10,622 bases of DNA from Firmicutes bacterium UBA6132 (GCA_002435835.1 DIVM01000134.1:30143-40764); one strand, 5' to 3'. Positions 1-5,988 are shown, counted from the first letter of the stretch. Notes: generated by a model from the sequence alone, not told the origin. Made by a program: numbers and translations.

Positions 1-162
1 AAGGATGTTACAGAACGTCTTCCTAAATTAAACCCTCCAGTTGCAAGTGAAGTAAAAAGAGTTTTATTAAAAAACAAATCTGAGAGACACATTAGAGGGG
101 GTAAAGCTACACGCCTCAAGTATCAAGAAGAACATGATCGCGATAAAGTAAGTAATATGTAA
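1..162 (+). CDS. spoIIID: Stage III sporulation protein D (SpoIIID), C-terminal part only
   Basis: This is the end of a reading frame that enters from the left edge; 53 codons are visible before TAA at 160-162. The peptide contains DVTERLPKLNP, ASEVKRVLL and ERHIRGGKATRLKY. From memory these match the C-terminal half of SpoIIID (DLTERLPEINP, ANEVKEIL, RHLRGGEATKLKY in Bacillus subtilis). SpoIIID is a small DNA-binding regulator, about 90 residues long, that acts in the mother cell during sporulation. The N-terminal helix-turn-helix lies outside the window. The visible tail includes the basic region that contributes to DNA binding in the family. A terminator follows immediately, so the gene is transcriptionally separate from the metal genes downstream. 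It marks the organism as a likely spore-former and the location as chromosomal. Confidence 0.85.
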   Translation, partial: KDVTERLPKLNPPVASEVKRVLLKNKSERHIRGGKATRLKYQEEHDRDKVSNM

Positions 163-174
163 AAACCAATAGAT

Positions 175-217
175 GAAAGGCACCGACTGTAATGGGTTGG
201 TGTCTTCTTTTGTTTTT
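175..217 (+). terminator. Rho-independent terminator of spoIIID
   Basis: GGCACCGAC (179-187) pairs with GTTGGTGTC (196-204), with two G-T wobbles, and flanking A/T pairs extend the stem. A T-rich run follows (205-217). It starts about 15 nt after the spoIIID stop codon. Confidence 0.8.
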
Positions 218-384
218 ATTAAATTTAAATTTTTTGTTGGGTTTACTGTTAAATTGTTTTTTAATAAGTATACGGGCAAATCTGGTGCAAATTATTTTGA
301 GATGTCATAAGTTTATCTATGAAGTTGTCAAGTTGCTTTACAGATTGAAATCTTTAAGTTTTAACTACCTGCTCATTAATTATG
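218..384. other. AT-rich intergenic stretch with nothing recognisable
   Basis: This lies between the spoIIID terminator and the FNR-type promoter. An open frame across 192-389 starts inside the terminator, has no ribosome binding site and gives a composition-driven Leu/Phe/Asn-rich peptide. On the minus strand, about 265-355 gives a short hydrophilic open stretch interrupted by stops, which could be a relic but matches nothing I know. I see no RNA gene or repeat. Confidence 0.5.
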
Positions 385-450
385 GATAAATATTTAAAAA
401 CTTGATTTTAATCAAGGTTATAATTTTAAACCTAAGTTAAAATTAAAACA
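385..450 (+). promoter_or_regulatory. FNR-type box and class II promoter of the HMA/DUF6448 operon (copy 1)
   Basis: The perfect palindrome CTTGATTTTAATCAAG occupies 401-416 and contains the FNR consensus TTGAT-N4-ATCAA (402-415). Twenty-two nt downstream is the hexamer TAAAAT (438-443). This puts the box centre at -41.5 of a start site predicted near 450, the geometry of a class II Crp/Fnr-activated promoter; no separate -35 is needed. GATAAAT (385-391) lies exactly 16 nt before the box, as in the two sister promoters at 2584 and 7178. A perfect TATAAT at 419-424 just after the box is an alternative -10, but it lacks a convincing -35 and is not conserved in the other two copies. Confidence 0.85.
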
Positions 451-471
451 TCAAATCGAAGGAGGTACAAT

Positions 472-693
472 ATGAGAAAAGCAGTATTCCAATTGGAATC
501 ACTGACATGTCCATCATGTGTTAAGCATATTAAAAATACATTAAATAATACAGTAGGCGTAGAAATGACAGATGTATTGTTTAATTCATGTAAGGTGAGA
601 ATCCAATTTGATGAATATCAAATCGAAGCAGGTCAGATAGAAAAAATTATTGAAAAATTGGGATATCCTGTTTTGTCAACTAAAGTTGCGTAA
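472..693 (+). CDS. Small heavy-metal-associated (HMA) domain protein, CopZ-like metallochaperone
   Basis: The 73-residue product is essentially one HMA fold. The metal-binding loop is SLTCPSCVKHI, giving a CxxC pair at Cys13 and Cys16, in place of the usual GMTCxxC. The C-terminal EKIIEKLGYPV matches the last helix and strand of the family. HMA proteins bind soft metals such as Cu(I), Zn(II) or Cd(II) through the two cysteines and pass them to partners in the cytoplasm. The start is set by AAGGAGG (459-465), six nt before ATG. It is the first gene of an operon, with 24 nt to the next gene and no terminator between. The promoter has an FNR-type box. A degenerate second copy lies at 2670-2777. 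The metal cannot be read from the sequence. Confidence 0.8.
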   Translation: MRKAVFQLESLTCPSCVKHIKNTLNNTVGVEMTDVLFNSCKVRIQFDEYQIEAGQIEKIIEKLGYPVLSTKVA

Positions 694-717
694 TAAAAAA
701 TTTAAAGGAGAAAAGAA

Positions 718-1518
718 ATGAAAGCAAACTTTATTAAATCAAGAATAATGAAATCAATAGGAACAGTTGCAGCTGCGGCTGCAATAATCGTGATGATGCC
801 TATGACGGCAAGTGCTCATTGCGATACAATGGACGGTCCTACAGTAGCAGACGGATACAAAGCAATTGAAAGCAACAATGTAAACTATGTATTGAAATGG
901 ATTCAGCCGGATTATGAAGATGAAATAACAGATATATTCAACTTAAGCATGAAAGTAAAGGATTTTAGTCCTGAAGCTAAAGAACTTGCTGAGCAGTATT
1001 TCTTCAGCGAACTTGTTAGAATGCACAGAGCAGGCGAAGGAGCACCATTTGATGGGTTGAAACCTTCAGGAACTACTATCGATGAAAAAGTATTGGCTGC
1101 AGACAAAAGTCTTGTAGTTGGAAATTTATCACCTTTGGATGGAATGATTGAAGAAGAAAAAATGCCTGAACTTGAAGAAAGATTTGAAAATGTAATGGCT
1201 TTAAAGGATTTTGATGTAAATAATCTTGAAGAAGGAAGAGAATATATAGAAGCATATGTTAAGTTCTTCAAATTTGCTGAAGGAGAAGAAGAACATGGAG
1301 CTCACAGCGCTGAAACTGTTGAAGATGTTCATGGTGCTGAAGCTGCAAAATCAAATATAACTCCTTCTAAAGTTACTTACACAGTAAAACCTGGAGACAA
1401 ACTTTGGGTAATAGCTAAGAAATTCAATACAACTTACCATGAAATCCAAAAATTAAATCATATCGCTAATCCACACCTTATTTATCCAGGACAAGTGTTT
1501 GTAATCCCAGCTAAATAA
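718..1518 (+). CDS. Secreted DUF6448-like protein with C-terminal LysM domain
   Basis: The 266-residue product begins with a signal peptide: basic N-terminus, hydrophobic stretch at about 14-29, and ASA at 31-33 before the predicted cut. The mature protein would begin His34-Cys35-Asp36. Residues 34 to about 190 carry AHCDTMDGP, NYVLKWIQPDYE, ELVRMHRAGEGAPFDGLKP and GREYIEAYVKFFKFAEG, which I recognise as the DUF6448 pattern, a family without known function. An acidic/His linker (EEEHGAH) leads to a LysM domain at 219-266 (YTVKPGDKLW to YPGQVFVIP), a peptidoglycan-binding module, so the protein is probably held at the wall. AAAGGAG (704-710) sets the start. It is cotranscribed with the HMA gene. 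The paralogue at 2808 is nearly identical up to the linker but has a membrane anchor in place of LysM. Confidence 0.85.
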   Translation: MKANFIKSRIMKSIGTVAAAAAIIVMMPMTASAHCDTMDGPTVADGYKAIESNNVNYVLKWIQPDYEDEITDIFNLSMKVKDFSPEAKELAEQYFFSELVRMHRAGEGAPFDGLKPSGTTIDEKVLAADKSLVVGNLSPLDGMIEEEKMPELEERFENVMALKDFDVNNLEEGREYIEAYVKFFKFAEGEEEHGAHSAETVEDVHGAEAAKSNITPSKVTYTVKPGDKLWVIAKKFNTTYHEIQKLNHIANPHLIYPGQVFVIPAK

Positions 1519-1520
1519 AC

Positions 1521-1565
1521 AAACAACAAAACCATCCAGCAATAGGATGGTTTTGTTGTTTCATG
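1521..1565 (+). terminator. Strong terminator of the first HMA/DUF6448 operon
   Basis: This is a perfect 17-bp inverted repeat: AAACAACAAAACCATCC (1521-1537) and its complement (1545-1561), with a 7-nt loop. It starts two nt after the DUF6448-LysM stop codon. The T-rich right arm provides the tail, and the A-rich left arm could let it work in both directions. Confidence 0.9.
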
Positions 1566-1629
1566 AGTATATAAAGTATATTATACTTCTGCTTCATATC
1601 TTGAAAATTTCTAAGCAAATTATGATATA

Positions 1630-1967
1630 TCAACTATCCATATGAAGCTTCTTTAAAAGTTCTACATCATTGATAGTTATATATTTGGAATTGAAATCTA
1701 TTAATCCGTCTTTTCTCATCTTATTTAATTCACGCGACAGAGATGACCGCTGTATCCCTATTTTTTCTGCCAAAGCCTTCTTTGACATGTTTAATTTTAT
1801 ATTCGCAGTATTTTGAGAATAATATTAAAACAACAGAAATTCTATAATGCGATGCCTTATTGTTTTTAATGTTAATGACTTAATTTTGTCCGTCAGTATT
1901 AATGTTTTATTGGAAGGGGACTGAAGAAAACTGTTTAAAAAGCATGCATCGCTTTAAAACAGAAATA
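1630..1967 (-). pseudogene. Crp/Fnr-family regulator remnant (C-terminal HTH part)
   Basis: Read on the minus strand, one frame from about 1915 to the stop at 1630-1632 gives LILTDKIKSLTLKTIRHRII, EFLLF, an internal TAA (1825-1827), YYSQNTANIKLNMSKKALAE, KIGIQRSSLSRELNKMRKDG and LIDFNSKYITINDVELLKK. This is the dimerisation helix plus winged helix of a Crp/Fnr regulator. Upstream (about 1915-1967) weak similarity continues (SDAC) with another stop and apparent small deletions, and the effector-binding domain is missing. The recognition helix (RSSLSREL) resembles that of the intact regulator at 4306 (RSALTREL), so this is probably a decayed paralogue. The left limit is firm and the right limit approximate. 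Confidence 0.8.
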
Positions 1968-2468
1968 ATTATGGCAGACAAGAATTTGAAATACATACCA
2001 ACAGCAGAAATTAATTTGGAAGAAGCTGTTGCTAAAGCAATAGCGGAAAGACCTGAAATAATGACAGCAAAAAACAATTTAGAACTTCAAAAAATAAAAA
2101 CACATTCATATACCGCTTACTATACTTGAAATTTAAGACAACACAAAGCGGCTGAAGAAGAATTAAAGGATGCAGAATTCAATGTACCACAATCATATAA
2201 GTACGTTGAGCTTGATGTCAGAAAATCATACCTTAATTTAGTCAAGTCAGAAAGGGAACTTGTAAATATGAATAAAACAGTTGAGTTGGCAAGGGAATCT
2301 GCAAGAATTAATAAATTGCTGTATGAAAATGGAATGTCGGCATCTGTAGATGTTATAGATGCCGACACAAATTTGGCACAAGCAGAAATATGAAGGTATC
2401 AGCTGTTAATTTCATACAATATTAATAAAATGATGTTTGAAAATTCTAATTTGATTGGCTCACGTTAA
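1968..2468 (+). pseudogene. TolC-family (outer membrane efflux-like) protein remnant
   Basis: One plus-strand frame runs through the region with in-frame stops at 2127-2129 and 2391-2393 and ends at TAA 2466-2468. The first part has INLEEAVAKAIAERPEIMTA and KNNLELQKI, the second has DVRKSYLNLVKSERELVNMN, KTVELARESARINKLLYENG and SASVDVIDADTNLAQAEI, and the third has YQLLISYNINKMM. These are hallmarks of the helical repeats of TolC-like proteins. There is no signal peptide or convincing start, and the piece between the halves is shortened, so it is a decayed fragment. TolC-family proteins also occur in Firmicutes, where their role is unclear. It abuts the minus-strand regulator remnant head to head. 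Confidence 0.75.
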
Positions 2469-2535
2469 ATATTTAAATTAAGAAACATATGTGGATTTTG
2501 CAAAAAGTTTCATTTCAACGTAATAACTAATTAAA

Positions 2536-2565
2536 AGAGTCGAAGTTTATATTCGGCTTTTTTTG
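2536..2565 (+). terminator. Terminator before the second HMA/DUF6448 unit
   Basis: AGTCGAA (2538-2544) pairs with TTCGGCT (2552-2558), with one G-T pair and a 7-nt loop, followed by seven T (2558-2564). It lies downstream of the TolC-family remnant and insulates the FNR-type promoter that follows. Confidence 0.7.
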
Positions 2566-2583
2566 CGCCATATAATTAATTTA

Positions 2584-2649
2584 GATAAATAATTAAAAAC
2601 TTGATTTTAATCAAGGTTATTATTATCAAATTAAACTAAAATCATAACA
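2584..2649 (+). promoter_or_regulatory. FNR-type box and class II promoter of the second DUF6448 unit
   Basis: CTTGATTTTAATCAAG lies at 2600-2615, the same 16 bases as copy 1. TAAAAT (2637-2642) follows the TTGAT-N4-ATCAA core (2601-2614) after exactly 22 nt, predicting a start near 2649. GATAAAT at 2584-2590 sits 16 nt before the box. Sequence similarity to 385-450 extends through the whole element, so the promoter was duplicated with the genes and has stayed intact although the first gene behind it decayed. Confidence 0.85.
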
Positions 2650-2669
2650 TGAAAGCAACTGAGGAAACA

Positions 2670-2777
2670 TTAAGTAAAGCAGTATTTTGATTGGACTGAC
2701 CTACATGACGTTATATTAAAATAGAACATATTATCAATAGTTTAGGTTATCGTGTTTTATTAGCTAAAGTTGCATAG
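2670..2777 (+). pseudogene. Decayed second copy of the HMA metallochaperone gene
   Basis: Aligned with the gene at 472, this reads KAVF, stop, LD, stop, PT, stop, RYIK and then IEHIINSLGYRVLLAKVA ending in TAG (2775-2777). The intact protein reads KAVFQLESLTCPSC at the start and IEKIIEKLGYPVLSTKVA at the end. Stops lie at 2688, 2697 and 2706. The start codon and ribosome binding site are degraded, the CxxC motif is gone and the middle of the domain is deleted. The frame is kept from end to end, so loss was by substitution plus an in-frame deletion. Confidence 0.85.
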
Positions 2778-2807
2778 TAAAAATAAATATTATCAGGAGA
2801 AAAGAAA

Positions 2808-3572
2808 ATGAAAGCAAAATTTATTAAATCAAGATTTATGAAATCTTTTGGAGCAGTTGTAACTGCAGCGGCAATCATCATAATGATGCCGATAACAGCA
2901 AGCGCGCATTGTGACACAATGGACGGCCCTACTGTGATGGACGGAATAAAGGCAATTGAAAGCAACAATGTAAACTATGTGCTGAAATGGGTTCAGCCGG
3001 ATTACGAAAAAGAAATAACAGATATATTTAACTTAAGTATGAAAGTTAAAGACTTAAGTCCGGAAGCAAAGGAACTTGCTGAAAAATATTTCTTTGAGAA
3101 TTTAGTAAGAATTCACAGAGCTGGAGAAGGAGCGCCATTTGACGGATTGAAACCATCAGGAACTACTATAGATGAAAAAGTATTGGCAGCAGACGAGAGT
3201 ATTGAAGTTGGAAACTTATCACCTTTAGAAGGTTTGATTGAAGAAGAAAAAGTTCCAGAACTTACAGAAAGATTTGAAAAAGTTATGTCTTTAAAGGATT
3301 TTGATGTGAATAATGTTGAAGAAGGAAGAGAATATATAGAAGCATATGTTAAATTCTTCAAATTTGCCGAAGGTGAAGAAGAACACGGAGCTCACGGCGC
3401 CGAAGCTGCTGAAGCTGCTCAAGGTTCAGAAGAAGCTGCGGCAGTTGCAACAGATACATCAGAACAAGCAGCAGAAAAATCATCTACAAACTATATTGCT
3501 TGGACATTAGCAGGCGTGTTCTTTGTAACAACAGTTATATCACATATCAAAGTGAAAAATTGCAAGAAATAA
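2808..3572 (+). CDS. DUF6448-like exported protein with C-terminal membrane anchor
   Basis: The 254-residue paralogue of the protein at 718 shares its signal peptide (ending TASA), mature N-terminus (HCDTMDGP) and core motifs (NYVLKWVQPDYE, HRAGEGAPFDGLKP, GREYIEAYVKFFKFAEG). The two proteins diverge after the EEEHGAH linker. Here an Ala/Glu-rich stretch leads to a hydrophobic segment at about 228-246 (NYIAWTLAGVFFVTTVISHI) and a short basic tail (KVKNCKK). It should therefore be anchored in the membrane with the DUF6448 domain outside. AGGAGA (2795-2800) precedes ATG by seven nt. It is driven by the duplicated FNR-type promoter across the dead HMA copy. Function is unknown; the company of metal genes suggests metal binding or handling. 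Confidence 0.85.
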   Translation: MKAKFIKSRFMKSFGAVVTAAAIIIMMPITASAHCDTMDGPTVMDGIKAIESNNVNYVLKWVQPDYEKEITDIFNLSMKVKDLSPEAKELAEKYFFENLVRIHRAGEGAPFDGLKPSGTTIDEKVLAADESIEVGNLSPLEGLIEEEKVPELTERFEKVMSLKDFDVNNVEEGREYIEAYVKFFKFAEGEEEHGAHGAEAAEAAQGSEEAAAVATDTSEQAAEKSSTNYIAWTLAGVFFVTTVISHIKVKNCKK

Positions 3573-3577
3573 GATAT

Positions 3578-3614
3578 ATTCCGCTTTAATACTTCATATT
3601 GAAGCGGAATTTTT
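3578..3614 (+). terminator. Hairpin between the DUF6448 gene and the signal peptidase gene
   Basis: A 14-bp stem (3578-3591 with 3597-3610, one G-T pair) has a 5-nt loop (CTTCA) and ends in TTTTT (3610-3614). The ribosome binding site of the next gene begins on the following base. It looks like a full terminator, yet there is no room for a promoter between it and the signal peptidase gene. It may be an attenuating or partly read-through terminator. Confidence 0.8.
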
Positions 3615-3628
3615 AAAGGAGAAATAGA

Positions 3629-4132
3629 ATGAAAGCAGCATTGAAGTGGTCATCATTTATTGCAGGCATTGCCATAATATCTTTACTTTTATACAATTAT
3701 GTTTTCTTTGTTATTGCAGTGCCGAGCGCATCAATGTATCCTACCATAGAAATTGGTGACCGCATCATTACTGCAAGAATTCACAATACTGAATCAATCG
3801 AAAGAAAAGACATTTTAGTATTTTATTCAGAAGAGTTTAAAGAAGTTATGGTAAAGCGAGTAATTGGCTTACCAAATGATATAGTTGAAATAAATTCAAA
3901 CGGAGACGTTTTTGTAAATGATCAAAAATTAGACGAACCATATGTAAAATATCCTGACGAAAGGGGCGGAAAATTTACCGTACCTGACGGAGAATATTTC
4001 TTTTTAGGCGACTACCGCGAACATTCGTATGACAGTAGATTATGGAAGTATCCATTTATTTCAGAAGAAAACATAATGGGAAAAGCTAAGCTGATATTGA
4101 TGCCGTTTAACAGGATGTCCGTCCTCAATTAA
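3629..4132 (+). CDS. lepB: Type I signal peptidase (S26 family)
   Basis: The 167-residue product has one N-terminal membrane segment (about 10-29) and an external catalytic domain. SASMYPT (33-39) carries the catalytic serine, Ser35. VKRVIGLPND (75-84) carries the general-base lysine, Lys76. The third box reads GDYREHSYDSR (127-137); the usual Asn after GD is Tyr here. The length is typical of small Gram-positive signal peptidases. The enzyme cuts signal peptides from Sec-exported proteins at the outer face of the membrane. AAAGGAG (3615-3621) sets the ATG. It directly follows a DUF6448 gene and could process the ASA sites of the two exported paralogues, but this pairing is inferred from position only. 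The hairpin before it suggests lower expression than the upstream gene. Confidence 0.9.
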   Translation: MKAALKWSSFIAGIAIISLLLYNYVFFVIAVPSASMYPTIEIGDRIITARIHNTESIERKDILVFYSEEFKEVMVKRVIGLPNDIVEINSNGDVFVNDQKLDEPYVKYPDERGGKFTVPDGEYFFLGDYREHSYDSRLWKYPFISEENIMGKAKLILMPFNRMSVLN

Positions 4133-4204
4133 AACAAATAACAGTTAATTTGTAAACAAAACATTCTCAACAACAGCACAAAATTAAATATAAATTAAAC
4201 AAAA

Positions 4205-4248
4205 ACAGAGTATAAAGTCAGCAAAATAATTTTATATTCTGTTTTTTG
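4205..4248 (+). terminator. Terminator of the signal peptidase gene
   Basis: ACAGAGTATAAA (4205-4216) pairs with TTTATATTCTGT (4231-4242), with one G-T pair, and a T run follows (4242-4247). It sits about 70 nt after the stop codon, directly before the next promoter. Confidence 0.75.
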
Positions 4249-4257
4249 TATGTCGTC

Positions 4258-4298
4258 TTGCAGCGCCATATCTCTTTTGATATAATGTACTTGGAGGT
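4258..4298 (+). promoter_or_regulatory. Sigma-A-type promoter and ribosome binding site of the first Crp/Fnr regulator
   Basis: TTGCAG (4258-4263), a 17-nt spacer and a perfect TATAAT (4281-4286) form a standard vegetative promoter. GGAGGT (4293-4298) follows and points to GTG at 4306. No Crp/Fnr palindrome is visible at the class II position, so autoregulation of that type is not indicated. Confidence 0.8.
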
Positions 4299-4305
4299 GC
4301 ATATT

Positions 4306-4968
4306 GTGGATAAATATATAAAACTTTTACAAAACATCCCATTGTTTAATAATATAAACATATCAGAAATAATGCCTATGCTGAAATGTCTCGGAGCTTA
4401 TAAAAAAAGTTATGATAAAGGAAATTACATTATATCTGCAGATGATGAAATTAAATACATAGGTATTGTAATAACCGGTTCAGTTCAGATGATAAAAGAA
4501 GACATATGGGGCAATAAATCAATTATAGCAAACGTAACTGAAGGTCAGATATTTGGAGAAACATTTGTATGCAGCAATACATTGACCAGTACGGTTTCCT
4601 TTAAAGCAAGAAATGCATGCGAAGTGCTTTTTTTGCAATTTCAAAGAATTATCCACACTTGCTCAAAATCGTGTATGTACCATCATAAACTAATTGAAAA
4701 CATGATGATACTAATTGCTGAAAAAAACATGAAACTCATTGGTAAAATAGAAATAATTTCAAAGAAATCATTGCACGAAAAAATACTGACTTATTTATCG
4801 GATCAAGCTCAAATAAAGGGAGAAAAGTATTTTACAATTCCAATGGGAAGATTAGAATTGGCAGATTATCTGTGCTCAGATCGTTCAGCTCTCACAAGGG
4901 AATTGTCACGGATGAAAAGTGAAGGAATCCTCGACTATGACAAGAACACATTTCATTTATTAAAGTGA
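4306..4968 (+). CDS. Crp/Fnr-family transcriptional regulator (RSALTREL recognition helix)
   Basis: The start is GTG at 4306, seven nt after GGAGGT, giving 220 residues. The same frame extends upstream to ATG 4246, but that extension overlaps the promoter. An N-terminal cyclic-nucleotide-type sensor domain (YDKGNYIISADDEIKYIGIV, GQIFGETFV), a long dimer helix (about 130-160) and a winged helix with recognition helix SDRSALTRELSRM (about 191-203) follow the Crp plan. There is no FNR-type N-terminal cysteine cluster; scattered cysteines include TCSKSC before the dimer helix. This architecture resembles clostridial regulators found near hcp (HcpR-like), but I cannot assign it to a subgroup. The decayed regulator at 1630 has a similar helix. 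I infer it as the best candidate for the GTTAC/GTAAC palindromes at 7024 and 10495. Confidence 0.85.
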   Translation: MDKYIKLLQNIPLFNNINISEIMPMLKCLGAYKKSYDKGNYIISADDEIKYIGIVITGSVQMIKEDIWGNKSIIANVTEGQIFGETFVCSNTLTSTVSFKARNACEVLFLQFQRIIHTCSKSCMYHHKLIENMMILIAEKNMKLIGKIEIISKKSLHEKILTYLSDQAQIKGEKYFTIPMGRLELADYLCSDRSALTRELSRMKSEGILDYDKNTFHLLK

Positions 4969-4991
4969 TTGATAATATTATTAAAAGATAG

Positions 4992-5030
4992 AAGCAGACT
5001 AAGGTTTTTTCAGTAAAGCTGCTTTTATTA
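4992..5030 (+). terminator. Probable weak terminator after the first Crp/Fnr gene
   Basis: AAGCAG (4992-4997) pairs with CTGCTT (5019-5024) across a large loop, and TTTTATTAT follows. The stem is short and may be extended by ACT/AGT pairing inside the loop. Confidence 0.5.
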
Positions 5031-5056
5031 TAACCTTATAATTTTAGCTGAATGTA

Positions 5057-5106
5057 CAACATTTAAAATTTTATATTGATAATAAAATTTTAAATTTTAA
5101 ATGTTG
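5057..5106. repeat. AT-rich imperfect inverted repeat upstream of the His-tailed regulator
   Basis: CAACATTTAAAATTTTAT (5057-5074) is mirrored by ATAAAATTTT-AAATTTT-AAATGTTG (5082-5106), whose arm contains a 7-nt insertion. TTAGC and GCTAA flank the arms (5044-5048, 5105-5109). It lies about 30 nt before the -10 at 5138, where an operator or a transcript-end hairpin could sit. Its function is not clear. Confidence 0.55.
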
Positions 5107-5137
5107 CTAAAATCACATACTCATATGCAAAAAGAGT

Positions 5138-5174
5138 TATAATAACATCATCTTGAAAACAAAAATCCGGAGGT
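5138..5174 (+). promoter_or_regulatory. Probable -10 element and ribosome binding site of the His-tailed regulator
   Basis: TATAAT (5138-5143) is a perfect -10, but no good -35 lies 16-18 nt upstream, so the promoter may need an activator or be weak. No TTGAT or GTAAC palindrome occupies the class II position (5102-5115). GGAGGT (5169-5174) lies nine nt before the GTG start at 5184. Confidence 0.6.
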
Positions 5175-5183
5175 ACAAAATTA

Positions 5184-5918
5184 GTGCATATCCATACTCA
5201 TGATCAAAATCATGGTCATAGTCATGATCATGTTCATCACCATCATCACGCAGAAGAATCCCACGAAGTATGCGTTTCAATAGTTCCGATTTTCAATCAC
5301 TTAGAAGAATCTCAAATGTATGAAATCAAAGGTGCAACTCAGACTTCGTCCTACAAAAAAGGAGAAATTATTTACAGTGCAGAAGATAAATCAGATTCCC
5401 TTTATATTGTGAGCAAGGGAAAAATAAAAATCTACCGTTTATCAGAATCAGGCAAAGAACAGCTTGTGCGCATTTTATGCGCAGGGGACTTTACGGGGGA
5501 ATTAGCTTTATTTAATGAAACGATTCATGAATCTTATGCAGAAGCAATGGAAGAAACAGATGTGTGCACAATGAAGCGTTCGGATCTGAATGGACTTCTT
5601 TTGAAATATCCGTCCATTTCATTAAAATTATTGTCCGAATTTTCAAACAGGCTGGAAAAATCTGAAACGCAAATTACACGTTTTGCTACGGAAAAAGTAG
5701 AAACGAGAATAGCGCTCTTTTTAGCTGAATGCATGGACAACGAGCATTCAAGAGAAATCACATTACCAATGGCTAAAAAAGACTTGGCTTCTTATTTAGG
5801 CACTACTCCTGAAACAATAAGCCGAAAGCTTTATGACCTCGAAGATGACGGACTTATAAGACAAAAAACAAACAGAAAAATAGAAATTTTGGATTTAGAT
5901 GGTTTGCTCTTAATTTAA
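5184..5918 (+). CDS. FNR-like regulator with histidine-rich N-terminal tail
   Basis: The 244-residue product starts at GTG 5184 after GGAGGT. Residues 1-27 contain 13 histidines (HIHTH, HGHSHDHVHHHHH), a likely Zn/Ni/Cu-binding tail. CVSIVPIFNHL opens a Crp/Fnr sensor domain (about 30-150: YKKGEIIYSAEDKSDSLYIV, GDFTGELALF), then a dimer helix and the winged helix KKDLASYLGTTPETISRKLY. Glu210, Ser213 and Arg214 in ETISR match the residues that let E. coli FNR read TTGAT. Only Cys30 lies near the N-terminus, so an FNR-type 4Fe-4S cluster is not supported. It resembles the FLP-type FNR homologues of Gram-positive bacteria. I infer that it binds the three TTGAT-N4-ATCAA boxes in this window, including that of the metal transporter, and that the tail senses or buffers metal. 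A later start without the tail cannot be fully excluded, but none has as good a ribosome binding site. Confidence 0.87.
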   Translation: MHIHTHDQNHGHSHDHVHHHHHAEESHEVCVSIVPIFNHLEESQMYEIKGATQTSSYKKGEIIYSAEDKSDSLYIVSKGKIKIYRLSESGKEQLVRILCAGDFTGELALFNETIHESYAEAMEETDVCTMKRSDLNGLLLKYPSISLKLLSEFSNRLEKSETQITRFATEKVETRIALFLAECMDNEHSREITLPMAKKDLASYLGTTPETISRKLYDLEDDGLIRQKTNRKIEILDLDGLLLI

Positions 5919-5924
5919 TATATG

Positions 5925-5988
5925 AAAAAAACACCACTTAAAATATTAAAATGCACTTTTGACATTTTATATTGAAGTGGTGTTTTTG
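5925..5988. terminator. Bidirectional terminator between convergent genes
   Basis: AAAACACCACTT (5928-5939) pairs with AAGTGGTGTTTT (5975-5986), and the A/T-rich interior can pair further. Runs of A before and T after provide a U-tail in both directions. It serves the regulator from the left and the NapH-like pseudogene from the right. Confidence 0.85.

Noticed and set aside
192..389. Open frame of 65 codons after spoIIID
   Set aside because: It starts inside the terminator stem, has no ribosome binding site, and its Leu/Phe/Asn content reflects AT-rich DNA.
419..424. Perfect TATAAT directly after the first FNR box, which would make the box a repressor site
   Set aside because: There is no matching -35 and the hexamer is not kept in the other two promoters, whereas the hexamer 22 nt after the box is kept in all.
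385..3572. The duplicated HMA/DUF6448 units as a composite transposon
   Set aside because: I found no transposase, terminal inverted repeats or target duplications; the repeats are direct, gene-containing copies, so plain tandem duplication is simpler.
4246..4305. Upstream in-frame extension of the first Crp/Fnr regulator from ATG 4246
   Set aside because: It overlaps a standard promoter (-35 at 4258, -10 at 4281) and lacks a ribosome binding site; GGAGGT points to GTG 4306, where family similarity begins.
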